Source of the DNA: Isoetes taiwanensis
Lineage: Eukaryota; Streptophyta; Lycopodiopsida; Isoetales; Isoetaceae
Direction: 5' to 3'
NCBI GenBank assembly: GCA_021234155.1
Contig: JAJEKV010000013.1
Span: 10,707,240 to 10,771,239 of the forward strand
Length of the DNA: 64,000 bases
The notes under the pieces: model-generated
What the model saw: the letters and a program-made list of their open reading frames with translations, nothing else
The model's database searches: none
Told to the model about the DNA's origin: nothing
Part shown: positions 1 to 11,344 of the stretch, one piece after another
Position numbering within the stretch: the first letter of the stretch is position 1
Layout: each line of letters starts with the position of its first letter
Made by a program: the position numbers and the translations under genes

Positions 1-630
1 GATTTCAAGATATTGAGCACTTCTTCTTCACAAGGAGGATTAACAATGGAATCTTTCATACAATCAATTGAAGAAGGGATCATGCTGTCCATAAGATCAA
101 GGAAATTCTTCTCTCTGATAGAGTCAATTTCTTTGAAAGAAACTTTGGAGAAAGAGAGGCATAATTTTCTTGGAAAAAGGACCTGATGAGTTTATATTCA
201 TCTAAGGAAATACCTGCATCAGTTCTAACTTGAGTGATTGAGTTTCTAAGAAGCCTAACTTTAGCCAATTTAAACAAGAATGCGGAACTACCACAATCCA
301 TTTCTTTATTAAATTTGACTTTGCATTTAATTGTAGAACTTCTAGCTTCAATTTCCTCAATGCTTTTAAGATAATTCTCAACCGGTTCTTCACAAATCTG
401 CTTGATTAAGATTGTAAGTAATAGATCCCTGCAAAGGGATCTAATATCTCTCATTTGAGAAAGCAAGTTCTCTTTCTCTCGCCTTTGGTAAGATACCTGC
501 TTTTGGACCATTCCTTAAGCCAATTTTTAATCCTCTTAATCTTACAGTAGAAGTTCTTCATAGAATGCTGGCTGGTATCCCAATGAAAGTGTTGGTAGAA
601 ATCTCTGAAAGAAATCCCTTACAAAGGAGT
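1..630 (-). pseudogene. LINE-1 (L1-like) segment between endonuclease and reverse transcriptase
   Basis: The minus strand has an open stretch of about 143 codons (80-511) of charged sequence. It includes SITQVRTDAG and then FFQENYASL. In plant L1 polyproteins a similar segment, ending in an F-x(2)-[FY]-[YF]-x-x-L pattern, sits between the endonuclease and the reverse transcriptase. The matching endonuclease lies at 2242-3022 on the same strand, and the LTR at 631-2241 splits the two. The window edge removes the reverse transcriptase. The frame breaks near both ends, so this is not a working gene. The family assignment rests on the neighbouring endonuclease more than on this segment. Confidence 0.6.
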
Positions 631-2241
631 TGTGACGTTCCAAGTATTTATACGGTATATGTACGAATACTTTGACACGCCACCCAGTATAGGTACGCTA
701 CCATGGAGTATGGTAACCTAGGGGGTTGACCTAAAAGGGATTTAATTAGCTATGTTGATTAAATCATTAAGGATAATAACCTATGATTAAGGGAATTAAT
801 AATAATTAAGCCAATTATGGGTTAGGAAGGCGCCACCTGGCCAAACTCGATTGGCCAGCATGGTGATTGCTATTTGGATCCAATTAGGTGGATCATCCCC
901 CCATAACAGCCAATATCGAACCAGTTGAGCGCCCAAGGAGCAGCTGAGCGCCCAAGGACTGTTGCAGACTTCACCAAAATCACTGAACCACCACTAGCTG
1001 TTGCTGCCACCCTACTTGCAGCACTATGGAAGCACCCGATACGATAGCGGTTCCGGCGAAACACGGGTTAGTAGTAGTTTAGCTTGTGAATTGTAGGATA
1101 ATCTTGTAGTACTCTCTTTTCGATTGCCTTTGTTGAAATTAACCCTTCTGCGGTAAGTAGGATTACATTTCATCTATGAATGGTGCTCTGTTAAGGGCTG
1201 GTTGATGTATCTATGAAGTATTTGGTAGCTTCCATTAAAGCAGGGGTTTAAAGGGGGTAGAGACCTCTCGAGCTCAAATATGATAGTATGCTCCTAGATA
1301 GAGCCCTGTAATATTCCCACTAGATGCGGCCTGTGTACAAGAGACCACCGGGTCGTAGATGCTATGGTCTGGCTTAGCACCAGATAAGGGACACAGTGGT
1401 GAAGTGGGGGTGGGGTCTTGCACGAACATAAAAGGCTCCCGAGACTCCTACTGGTGGGCTAGGCCCGATAGCCTGGTCCCACGTAGAGGGGCGGGTATGG
1501 GTCCGACACTCCACGGGTGTAGAGGTGTGATCCGTATGGAGCATCTTGCACTTTGAGTAGATTTAGGGTGAGTAAGTCTGCACGGATCTGGGTCGCTGAT
1601 GCGGCACGTATTCTCTAGCTCACCCATGGAACCACTGTGATCCTGGAAGGGGACGCCTCCCTGACCTGCCTCATCGGACCGGGGCATCATGACCCCTGGA
1701 GTAGGCTCAACAGGGTGATACCTTGAGTCTGCGTCTCCGGAAGGCTATAGCGAAGCCATAGCGTGAATCGACCCATCTACAAAGTGTGCACAAGAGGGGC
1801 GGATGGAGTGGACAACCCTAGCCGATGTTCTATTCCAGCCAACGCCATGCCAAGACTCGGTCTGCTGATCTCTTGAGGCCCAGCCGTCAGTCGATCCTCA
1901 CTGGAGTCTGAGCCGAGGTAGAACCTGAGGTTTGGGGTGTTTTCTTGTTTTAGATGCATATTCACTGGCGTTGTTATTGGGATGGATGCGCCACCCTTCG
2001 TGGTGGTTATTTGTATATATGATTTATGATGTGTGCTAACCCTTGTATTCATGCTTCCGCGACGTAGGAGCCCATCGAAGGCGTGGGCCGAATGACACCT
2101 CCGTGTCCTTCACCTGAGCATCTCTACGTAGATGGCCTGGGTCAGACGGAGGGCCCTGCTCATGGCAAGTTGGTTGCCATGGGAGGGGAAAGTCCCCGTA
2201 TGTATACGGCCGGGGGTCGTATATATTCAGGGAGCGTCACA
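631..2241 (+). mobile_element. Solo LTR, family A (Ty3/gypsy chromovirus)
   Basis: The 1611-bp block starts TGTGACG and ends CGTCACA, a perfect 7-bp terminal inverted repeat. It is flanked by GGAGT (626-630) and TGAGT (2242-2246), a 5-bp target duplication with one mismatch. It aligns along its length with LTRs at 18850-20305 (reverse), 52222-53838 and 58473-60079. No primer site, coding region or purine tract adjoins it, so the internal part was lost by LTR-LTR recombination. It interrupts the LINE-1 frame. The core at about 1779-1850 (GGGGCGGATGGAGTGGACAA) is shared with the B and C LTR families. Confidence 0.93.
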
Positions 2242-3160
2242 TGAGTCATTCTCAAGAAGAGCACAATTGAATTTATAGGAAACACGGCCATCCCTTGGGA
2301 TTTGAGTTAACTGCCTAGTGCATAAAAATTGAGGTTGATGGTCAGAAACAATATTCCCTTCATCACTTGTGACATAGCAGTTATCCCATAGAGAAGTGTG
2401 GGGACTACATACATAGAATCTGTCTAAGGCATATTAGACTCTTTTGTCTCCCTTACGTTTTATTTGACCACGTGAAAGTAACAGTAGAAGAAGGCACATA
2501 AACAAGGGAAGAATCTGAGATAAAGGTTTCTCAATTACTTCTCTCTAGAGAGGACATATTAATATTATTACCAAGTTTCATATTCCATGAAGGAGTGTTG
2601 TTGAAGTCACCAGCAACTATCCAGTCAGAATTGGGATTGTTATCCATCCAGGAGTTAATCTCTGTCCAAAGCATTTCCCTATCCTTTGGGTTAGTGGAGG
2701 CATAAACATTAACAATTCTAAAAACTGAGTCCTGAACTATAAAACTAACAGCTTGCCACATCTTAGATGGGAAATTGTAGAACGAAAGATGTTTAAGATT
2801 TTTCCAGATCATAATTATGCCACCACTTCTACCAGTGGCTTCAATCCAAGTAGAGGAGGCTCCCGGGTAAATCCAATTACCAAGATTGAAGATCTCAAAC
2901 TTAGGGAGTTTGATTTCCTGAAGAAGAGTGACATCAGCATTATAGTTTCTGATTTGGGAGATAACTCTTCTTCTTTTGATGGGGCCTTTGATACGCCTAA
3001 CATTCCAAGAAAGAATCCTCATTGGGAGAAAAGGAAGAGAAGGACCCGAGGAGTTAGAGTCTGATGCATCTCTTTTTTCCTTTGCCTCTTTTATTTTTAC
3101 TCCTAGTATTGGCAGTTGGAGTGGTGCAGATTAATGAGCTCAGCTAGGGCTGAATCACCC
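2242..3160 (-). pseudogene. LINE-1 APE-type endonuclease domain
   Basis: This is the N-terminal endonuclease of a plant L1-type LINE, the enzyme that nicks target DNA for target-primed reverse transcription. The clear part reads from 3022 down to 2531. It shows the start MRILSWNVRRIKG, the metal-binding glutamate in LLQEIKL, SGGIIMIWK, VNVYAS and the catalytic block DWIVAGDFNN. The frame then degenerates toward 2242 and resumes beyond the inserted LTR at 630. From 3023 to 3160 lies the upstream stretch, cut at 3160 by the second LINE. Similar sequence returns at 7263, so the original element ran through all these insertions. Confidence 0.88.
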
Positions 3161-3162
3161 TT

Positions 3163-3187
3163 TTTAATAATAATAATAATAATAATT
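3163..3187 (-). repeat. (ATT)n 3' tail of LINE-2
   Basis: Eight TAA/ATT units in a row directly abut the left target duplication. On the element's own strand they form its 3' end after the short 3' UTR (3188-3266). Simple-repeat tails instead of poly(A) are known for several LINE clades. Confidence 0.85.
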
Positions 3188-3266
3188 GATATTAACGTCC
3201 ACGGGGGCCTAAGCAGGCCATGGGACAAAATTACATGTTTGCATATCATAGTGAAATTGTCTTTTT

Positions 3267-3668
3267 TTAGATAGTCTCCCTCTTGTCTATGTTTTCCAAG
3301 AGTTCTTTTACAAATGCACTCACTCCACAAATTGTTGAAGGACAACCAAAGAAAACAGGTAAGGTTGAGCTCCAGTTCAAATGGGAAAACTGTGTCCTGA
3401 GGTTACTGTATTTTGGGCAGCGGAAGATCACATGTGCTTCATCTTCTATTTCTTGTAGGTCGCATGTGCATAGGCGCTCTTCCCTTGGGATGCCTTGCCA
3501 TCTACCTTTCTCAATTAGCAAGCGATGCGAACTCATACGGATTCTTGCAACAGCCCTAATCATGTTTGGGAACAGTTTAGGATGGCTCAGATACAATTGT
3601 ATTCTATGTTCTCTGGTAGGATTGAAATCTGTGATGTAGTATGTGACTTTCTTCTTGCTGCCCAGCAT
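3267..3668 (-). pseudogene. LINE-2 reverse transcriptase C-terminal zinc-finger region
   Basis: About 133 codons are open. The stretch from RLLIEKGRWQGI through REERLC, CDLQEIEDEAHVIFRCP and LR is the Cys/His-rich segment found downstream of the reverse transcriptase in many LINEs (zf-RVT-like), thought to help RNA binding. The cysteine and histidine positions C-x-C, H and C are visible. It ends at 3267 just before the 3' UTR, so it is the true C terminus of ORF2. Confidence 0.82.
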
Positions 3669-5468
3669 AACAAATCTTTGAAAAGCCTGCTGTCTGAACT
3701 CTTTATTGTAGTCTCTGCTAGTGAAGCCAAGTTTACCAAGCCATGCATTTAACTCCTTAAACCAGCTTTTATCACCTCGTAATTTCGGATGAATAGAGCT
3801 CTTGATTCTTTGAATGTATTAAAGTGGTCTCATTGACTACTTTCTTGTACAAGAAATCCGATTGTTACGTGCATTGCCAAAACTTCTATGGGGTAGCAGC
3901 CGCTTTCAAAGAGCATAATCTCATAAGGTGTAGAGCGTTTGACGCCAAAAGACATATGCATGAATGCTTTCTGTATGCTTTCTAGTTCTTGCCATTTGGA
4001 TTTAGCAAGGGAGGGCCCCAGATTTCACATGCGTATAGCATTACCGGAGTGACCGATTGCATCGAACAACTGCTTTTTAAGAGGCCATGCGCCAAATGCT
4101 TGCCCGTTTACATTGGTTTACCATACCATAGAATGCTTTATAGGTCTGCTGCTATCACGGCAGTCCACGATGGTCCATGGTCTCCGATTTGCATGTACTT
4201 CATGGCCTAGATATTTGTATGATTCCCACGCTCAATAATCGTCCATCATATGTTAGAGATGGGCCCCCTTCAAACACATTACCTCTGTTTTGGAATGATT
4301 AACATAGAGGCCAAACTGTGAGCGAAATCTTTAAAGCGTATCTAATTGCATTTGAAGGTCGATTTCGCGAGTGGGCTGCTAGTAAGAGGTCACAAGCATA
4401 TAGTAGCAGAATTATGAGATCATGATGAAGTTGGGAAAAGTTGCATCCTTTGTCTTGAGAAGGTCTTCAAGCTGGTCTATGTCCGAATAGAGTGGGTAGA
4501 GCGGGCAGCCTTGTTTAACTCAATGTCACCGATTATAGTCTCGATAGTCCTGTTGGTGTGCTGATTTTGCCTCTTACTCTTTCATATAATCTGCCTATGC
4601 CTACAACCCATGCTTAGGAACTCCAATTTGTTGGAGTCACGTTAATTAACTTCTTGGCGTGGGGATCAGTATCAAATGCTTTCATAAAAGTCTATGAAGC
4701 GACAAAAAGCTTCTTAACATGTGCTTTAGATTCTTCTACCAATGCTCGGAGAGTGAGAAGATGATCTAGTGTGGAGTATTTGGGGCGGAATCCAGCTTGT
4801 CCATGAGCTCTAATGTTTTGTGCCTCAGCCCATGTGGAGAGTTTTGCATCAAAAATTTTTCCAAGCAGTTTTGCTAATGGGGGGCTGATCATTAGAGTTC
4901 GATAATTACACGGTTCATAGGCATCTCCCTTCTTGTGGATGGGGTATATCGGGCTCGTGATCCAAACATTTGGGAATCCATCAACAATGGCTTGATTGAA
5001 CAAGTCGGTGATAACCGTTGCAAGTTCTTCCCCACCGGCTTTTATGTATACGCAATCGGACCATCAATGTCACAAGCTTTTCCATTGGCCAGATCCCTAA
5101 TTCCCTTTTGCACTTCATCCACTTCTATGCAAAAATGTGTAGCATCGGTTGGTGGCGGGTCTAGTTTGTTCACTCCTTTAAAATAAAGGTGCATCGCATA
5201 TGTTTTCGGACACATGGAGGTCGGTTAGGCAAAGTTGTTGCTTGGGTGGAGACAGGCCATGCCAAAATCTCTTGGGTTCTTCTGCGGCAACTCATTGTGA
5301 TTCTGCTTGTTTATTTTGCTTCCATATCCGCTTCTTGGATCGACCAAACGTCTATATGCTTTTAGACCGGTTGAAGTGTTTGCTATTTTCCGGCTTCTTT
5401 AAGTTCTTTATCATACCAACCATTCACGGGTTGTGTAGCGGTGGCAGAGCGTCACGGGGCCATAGATG
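3669..5468 (-). pseudogene. LINE-2 reverse transcriptase domain (frameshifted)
   Basis: The clearest part is 5003-4692. It has WITSPIYPIHKKGD, CNYRTLMISPPLAKLLGKI and then QAGFRPKYSTLDHLLTLR, matching the fingers and palm of LINE reverse transcriptases. Upstream sequence to 5468 carries the N-terminal part in other frames. Downstream of 4690 the palm continues in broken frames; the strand-complement text near 4440-4500 still resembles the region around the catalytic aspartates, but I cannot read an intact YxDD. Non-functional as shown. Confidence 0.8.
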
Positions 5469-6478
5469 TTATATGCACTTTTCACCAAAGAACCTATTAA
5501 GAGCCAATGCTCTTGCATTTATCTTTGGTATCTTTCTGAGAATAATGGTGGGCAGCCCTTCTTTAATGGCTTCATAAAATCCTTCATCCTTGGCGGCATT
5601 GTATCTTGGTTTCACGAAAATAGTGTTTTGCTTGGCTTCCCTACAAGCCTCAATAGCAAAAGCAATGGCGTGCATGGTCGATTCGGCTGAAAGTCTTTTA
5701 TATTGAGATCCTTGATCAATCCAAAACTTTTCGGCGAGCACCGCTAAATAGTCTATAGTTGAGTATGTGAAATGATTCTCGGTTTAAGCCTCGAAAGTGT
5801 AGCCAGCTGAATGCCCATGGCTGTATGCCATTGTAGATGATCATATCAAGTGAGGAAAGGAAGTTTAGAACCTGTTGTCCAGCTTGATTGACTTCTTGGT
5901 GCAGGCTTGTTCGTAAATATCTCTCTTCCCATTGTTCACTTAATAAGCTACTTGGTCCACCGTCTACAAAAACTTGCACTGTTTGAAGATTTCTTGTCCA
6001 ACCATTTAAGTCCCCTATGATCAAGACATCACAGTCTTGTTTCCATCTGTTAATGCGTAACCCAAGCTGGGCAAATGTCCCAGTATGCAGCTGATAAACC
6101 GAAGGCGGGATATAGCAACCTATAATGATCAGATCTTTATTTCCATTAATCGGGGATGCTTTTATTCGAACCGCCACATCTTTGTTTATCTTCTTCATCC
6201 ATGTGTTCAAGCTGTAATTCTTTGCCAAATTTGTTTGTGATAAAACAGGCTACTCCGCCATGTGGTCTACCTCTTTTGGGTTTTGGATGCCATACTGAGC
6301 CTAACTGATACATTTCAAAACTTGACATCCTGGCGCACTGATGCTCCCAAGTTTCAAGCAAAAATAAAATGTCTACTTCCCTGTTTCTTAACCAGTTCAT
6401 GCTGTGTTGTACTCCTTTCGGTCCTTTTGTGTTCCAAAGAAGATCTGAGACTCTGGCCGGGCCAATGGTGTTGCTCAA
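5469..6478 (-). pseudogene. LINE-2 endonuclease domain and linker
   Basis: Two overlapping open stretches (6478-6146 and 6228-5716) encode an APE-like endonuclease. Visible blocks are VDILFLLETWE (metal-binding E), GRPHGGVACFI, IIGCYIPPS and the catalytic LIIGDLNGWTRN. One frameshift near 6190 separates the halves. 5741-5469 is the alpha-helical linker to the reverse transcriptase (SAESTMHAIAFAIEACREAK). The endonuclease is clearly different from that of LINE-1, so the two LINEs belong to separate families. Confidence 0.85.
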
Positions 6479-6494
6479 GCCTGCCCTGGATTCC

Positions 6495-7160
6495 CTATGC
6501 GGCCTTGTCTCTAATTATGACTTGGCCATTTCTGTATATTGCCCATTTGCCATCTGCTCTAGCTTCTTTCACTTTGCGCAGAGCCTCTGGCCGGTCACGG
6601 AGTTGCTGCCATGTTAAGTCTTCACATATTTTGAAGGCCGTTCCTTTGAGATTAGGGCCACTCTTGAGCAGCTCCGTCCTTGCCGATTCATCACGGCATT
6701 TAACCAGTATATGCCGTGTTTTCCCCTCAAGTTTTCTTCCAGTCCTCCATGCATCCTGTATGACGTTTGTATCTGCTTTAAGTTCTTCTGCCAGCGAAGT
6801 TTGATGCTCTGATTTTGGCATCTTCATCATCGATTTCGGGATACCGATGAGTCTAACCCTTGTCATTCTTTTACATTTTTCACGCTCTTGATAGGGTGAT
6901 TGCACTTCTTGTTTAATATTATTTTTAAGATCCTTTGTTATGGCACGGGTATCTTGTTGCTTTTCGAGAATCTCTATTCTTGCGGTTAGTGCTTCTCTTG
7001 TATCCTGCAAGTAATGCAACTTCGGTCCAGAAGAGTGCGAACCTGTATTACCTCCTCGTGTATAGCATCTATCCTGCTGACAGATTTCATCAGGGATTCC
7101 CAGGCGACGGCCGTGATCTGGAACTCCTCATCGTTTTGGGTCTTTTTCTTACTCGTACCC
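6495..7160 (-). pseudogene. LINE-2 ORF1 (coiled coil plus RRM-like RNA-binding protein)
   Basis: The open stretch from 7019 to 6495 begins with a coiled coil (EALTARIEILEKQQD). A compact domain follows, with the patterns VRLIGIPKS, RHILVKCRDESARTELLK, ICEDLTWQQLRDR and WAIYRNGQVIIRD. This order (coiled coil, RRM-like fold, short C-terminal domain) resembles ORF1p of L1-type elements, an RNA chaperone that coats element RNA. No CCHC knuckle is visible, although plant L1 ORF1 proteins usually have one. The true start is probably upstream near 7160 in a shifted frame. Assignment is by pattern only. Confidence 0.7.
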
Positions 7161-7262
7161 ATCTTCGGCTAGAATCTGAACAGATATGATTTTCTCAACT
7201 GCTAATGAACTCGACTTTGCAAAGAAGTGGAGTATGCAAGAGGCTTGAACCCTGAATCACCC

Positions 7263-7440
7263 AATTTAGGCTTGTCACATAGCTGGAAAGCAGCACTATC
7301 ATCTCTAATCTCTGAAAAGCTTTTTGGATTTACTTATGGTTTTAGCTCTAGATGGCTTTTGTTTGGTATTTAACTCAAGAGAAGAGCTATCAGCAAGGAA
7401 GACATCACCCTCCCAATTTTCTTTATCAGGCTCCCCCTCA
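7263..7440 (-). pseudogene. LINE-1 upstream remnant (ORF1/linker part)
   Basis: This is the continuation of LINE-1 after LINE-2 and its right target duplication. The minus strand reads an acidic then basic stretch (EGEPDKENWEGDVFLAD, then SRAKTISKSKKLF) before a frameshift. No domain is recognised. It ends at about 7440, where AT-rich sequence of different character begins. Confidence 0.5.
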
Positions 7441-8760
7441 CTCTCACACTGACCCCAATTTTTGGTCCACAGTTGTTTTTTACTTGTACGGAAGTGTTGT
7501 TTTATGCCAAAAACAACACCAAAATGGCCTCAAAAGTCCACATGGCCCGTTTATCCGGATTTGCACAAAGAGACAGTGGTTTTTTGGCAGAAAATTTCCA
7601 CTGTGGTTTTTTTGGCACCCTTTTTTTTTTGTCAACGTGTCCTTTTTTTCACTATTGTTTTTCGCAAAATTTTGTCAACGTGTGGTTTTTTCTTGACTGT
7701 GGTTTTTTTCACGAGCCATACGTTGTTGTTCATCAAAATAACACGCGTTGGTTTAGATATTACTACTGCGTGTAAACTTAAATTACAACGTCAAAGTAAG
7801 ATGGTTTTTTAAAAAATTACATGTAATTTAACCAAGTACCACCTGTTACTTAAATCTAGCTATTGTTTTTAATGCTACTAACTATTGTTTTTCTAAAATA
7901 AAGATATGTAAAAAAGCACTATTAGTACATATAGAAAAAGAAAGATGATGTTCCAATGTGTCTTTAGGCCAATGTTTTTTGTGGAACCATGCGTTGTTTA
8001 GCATTAACTTTACTACACCTGAAAAACTAAATTACAACACTAGAAATAAAGGATTTTGCAAAAGAAAAGAAGCGGCGTAGGAAATGAAAAATGATGTTTT
8101 CAAGTGTTCTTTTTCTAAATATAGACACGTTTTAAGTGTTGTTTTTAAAAATTAAAAAAAAATCACGCATAGCCTTTTTTATTTCGAAACACTACATGTG
8201 TTATTGAAATCTAGCTATTGTTTTCCTAAAATAAGGGCGTGTAAAAAAGTAATATTATAACACATTAGAAAAAAGCATTGAATTTCTAATGTGGTTGTTT
8301 AATTAATGAGATATTGACACGTGGCATGCTTTTTGAAATAAAAAATATTATTATTACATGTAGGAAAAAACAATTCTTTGTTTCTAATGTCTTTTAACTA
8401 ATTTATAATTTAAACCATTTGCTCCCACTTAGACCACTTTCCACTTTCATTTTTTGCTCTTTGTTTTATATTTATTAAAGAATTCCACTTTGGTTTTTGG
8501 CTATTGTTCACCTAAAAAAAAAAGGAAAAGAAACACATAGAATCAATATTCACAATATAGAGCAAGCTCATTGTATAAAGAACAGGAAGTATTTTGAATG
8601 TATTTTGAGAAAAAGTATTTTGAATGTTAAAAAAAGAAGAAGTGAAAATAAAGAAATAAGCTATTTTTTTCTTGTTTTACGCTCTCGTGTTTACTTCAAA
8701 TGATTTTTAGAACGGGTTTTTTGAGGCTAATCTAATATAATAGCTTGTTCCTTTAGTTTC
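7441..8760. other. AT-rich interval without genes
   Basis: Composition is strongly T-rich on the plus strand, with recurring TGTGGTTTTTT and GTTGTTTTT blocks (about 7580-7720, 7860-7890, 8130-8230). It has no credible coding sequence. The repeated blocks could be the inside of a degraded non-autonomous DNA transposon, but I find no terminal inverted repeats or target duplication. Confidence 0.5.
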
Positions 8761-10376
8761 ATTTCACAGCATCTCTGATCCATTCGAAGGAGAAGGTTTC
8801 ACGTTATCCCAGAGACAAGCGTGTCACATTTACTAGCCCCCCTGTAGGCACCGATTCAATCCTTCAATAGGTAAGCTGCAAGCCTGCCTTGATTGGCCTT
8901 GATTCCCAAAATAAGACAATGTCTGCAAATAGAGTCACCTATCATTTAAGGAACAAACTCAAAACTAACACAAGATCAATTAGTTTAAAGATAAAAACTA
9001 GTCCGGATCTTCTTGTTCTATTTACGAAGCTTTGGTTCACAAAATGAAGCTTCGGTGCGAAGAACCCGGTCGAATCCTTTGTTGCTTTGAGATACCATTT
9101 CCTAAAGTGCCCAAAGATTTGAGTTAGTAATGCTAGAACTAGAGATCAAAAACATAAGAAAAAAAAATAGATAATGGCATACCTCTGTTTTACGCTTTGT
9201 TCTTTGCTCCTCGCCATAGCTCATTCTTTGCTCTTTTCGTCAAAAGTCGCTCTGTCTTGGGATTTTGTATCGCCATAGCCAAAGGGAGCTTCTCAACCAT
9301 TGCTCCTTAAACACATGAAACCAAGAAAAATCTACGCAAAATATGCTTGAAGATCGAAAGAAAAATGCTGTTTTCGCCCGGATCACGAAGGAAAAACTTA
9401 ATGGAATCACCCGGGATAACTAAGAACGGCTTGAACCACGAGATCTCAAGGCGAAGACTTTAAGCCGGATCTGAAGCGGAACTAGATTTAGATGAAGAAT
9501 ATCAAGGGCCCGGATACAAAGGGAAAGGAGAAAAATGAGTCTCTAGAATAGCGGAGAAGAAAAAAAATAAGCGATTTTTTTTTTTAGACCAAAGAAAATT
9601 CCGGGAGATAGCGATTTGCCATATATCAAGATCAAGCAAGGCCACTAAGGCCAGCCCTCGCCCTTGCCCTTGCCCTCGCCATCGCCATCACTATTTGGAA
9701 GGAAAAGAAGGAAAAAGGTTAAGCCATAGCCGGGAAGGAAAGAGGTCGCCATGGCGGAAGGAAGGAGAAGGCGGAAGGAAAGGTGCACCGAACAAAGCGG
9801 GAAGGCCCGACAACCAATAGGATGATACTACAAGGATCACAATCCAAACCGTTCATCGGCGCCAAATCTCGTCCGTTCATCTCGGCACAAAAAAAAACCT
9901 ACACTACAATTTATTTGCGACATTGTAGTTAGCTATAATGTCCCCAATGAATATTACTTGGGGACATTTTTCCACTGGGGAGGGGAGGGGGGGGTCTTCC
10001 TTCACCATAGCTTCCACCTTCATAGCTCGGTGCCGTCTATACACCCTTGATGTTGCCATAGCTTGGCGACATATAGAGAGGCGGCCAAGCAGGCGTTGTC
10101 GGCCCCCCGCTTGAGCTACATTTTTGAACAAAGTCCGATCCACCATAGCGAGCTTGGGATTAAACAGGGTCTGTCGCGAAGAGTATTTCTTGCAATCTCT
10201 ATGAAATGAGTGGAGAAAATTGAAATTTGCGAAAGTTGACATGCACATGATGATGTGGCATGCCATTGGTGATATGTCATACCAAGCAAGCAAGATAAAC
10301 TTCTGACTAGGCCAAAAATATAAAAATGTGCAACTTTGGTTTCCCATGGGGTGATGTGGCAAATTTATGTGGCAAG
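8761..10376. other. Interval without recognisable genes
   Basis: No protein family is recognisable on either strand. A (GCCCTT/GCCATC)n microsatellite lies at 9655-9690. A CACTACAAT start followed by GCGACATTGTAG at 9902-9928 looks like a CACTA transposon terminus but has no partner. The G-run at 9978-9992 is simple sequence. Confidence 0.4.
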
Positions 10377-10614
10377 ATATGGGTGATGTGGACATGATGA
10401 TGACTATGCAAGCTTTTGGGCATGTTTGTCTCCGTCTCGATGCATATTATGGGATGCTTCCCTTGCCACAAGATTTTACACGATATGGCAAGATATGGGT
10501 GATGTGGACATGATGATGACTATGCAAGCTTTTGAGCATGTTTGTCTCCGATCTCGATGCAAAAATGTGCGGTTCATATTATGGGATGCTTCCCTTACCA
10601 CAAGATTTTACACC
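10377..10614 (+). repeat. Tandem duplication, about 115-bp unit
   Basis: Two adjacent copies begin GATATGGGTGATGTGGACAT (10377 and 10493) and run through CAAGCTTTTG, CATGTTTGTCTCCG and TATTATGGGATGCTTCCC to AAGATTTTACAC. Copy 2 has a roughly 15-base insertion (AAAAATGTGCGGTTC) after CTCGATGC. The similarity suggests a fairly recent duplication. No coding role is seen. Confidence 0.85.
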
Positions 10615-11344
10615 GCGATAAATGCGGCAATGCAATAGTACTGCTGCAACATTTTTCTTCTCTGTAACCTGACAAAGAAAGTATGATGAGAACATGATTG
10701 AAATCTCAAATTGGAGCAAAAAAACAAATGCCACATGTACCTCTGATGTTTTCTTAGGCTGCTTTAGCTCCTCAAATTTAGGAGCATCATTTTTTAATTT
10801 CTTGCCCATCCATTTCTTCAGTTCATATCGATTGAAGAGCAAAAGGGCTAGTTCTGCAAACAAAGTTAGCAGTAAGGAGTGAAAGCAGAAGAATGGCAGA
10901 AACGCAAATGCAAAATCCAGCAAGATTACTTGCCTTCACTTCCATCGTCTAAAATTGTTGGACTTAGCTTGCTGGAAAAGACTTAACAAATTAGTAGTAG
11001 GCTAAACAAATCTATGTAGCTAAATAGAGCAATCTACTTCTATTAGCATTATAGTTTACCAGATTTGTACTGTCAACCCGTTCAGAGAGGAAACAAATTC
11101 AAGCATAAAAAATATTTTGATTGCTGGACAGGCCCGAGTTGAGTAGTTATGTCATGTTTAAATGAATCGATCTATAACAGCCAGGTAAACATTTCCTACA
11201 TGCCTGAAGTGTGTAACTCAGCTCTATATAGATCGATCTATGATAGGCAGGCAAACTAGAATCCAATACCAGGATAGACGCACCTGGGGAAGCATCGCAC
11301 AGTGTTCCAATCCGCCAAGCACGTCCCGCTCAGCCAGACTTCCG
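10615..11344. other. Interval without recognisable genes
   Basis: This is unique-looking AT-rich sequence with short, unconvincing frames on both strands. Two short similar blocks (ATCGATCTATAACAGCCAGG near 11166 and a related GATCGATCTATGATAGGCAGG near 11229) are the only internal structure. Confidence 0.4.

Larger units (their letters stand above)
3161..7251 (-). mobile_element. LINE-2, near full-length non-LTR retrotransposon with 11-bp TSD
   Basis: A 4.1-kb non-LTR element reads right to left: ORF1 (about 7160-6495), endonuclease (6478-5716), linker, reverse transcriptase and C-terminal zinc-finger region. It ends in an (ATT)n tail. The sequence CTGAATCACCC occurs at both ends (3150-3160 and 7252-7262), which is the target duplication and places the insertion inside LINE-1. 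The reading frames are interrupted but all domains are present. The ORF1 type and ATT tail differ from the LINE-1 it disrupts. The clade is not certain. Confidence 0.88.

Noticed and set aside
1359-2052. Frames inside LTR-A (both strands) as genes
   Set aside because: Equivalent positions in the other LTR-A copies have different breaks and no conserved protein, as expected of non-coding LTR sequence.
9902-9928. CACTACAAT...GCGACATTGTAG resembling a CACTA transposon end
   Set aside because: No matching inverted end, 3-bp duplication or transposase was found within the window, so the element cannot be delimited.
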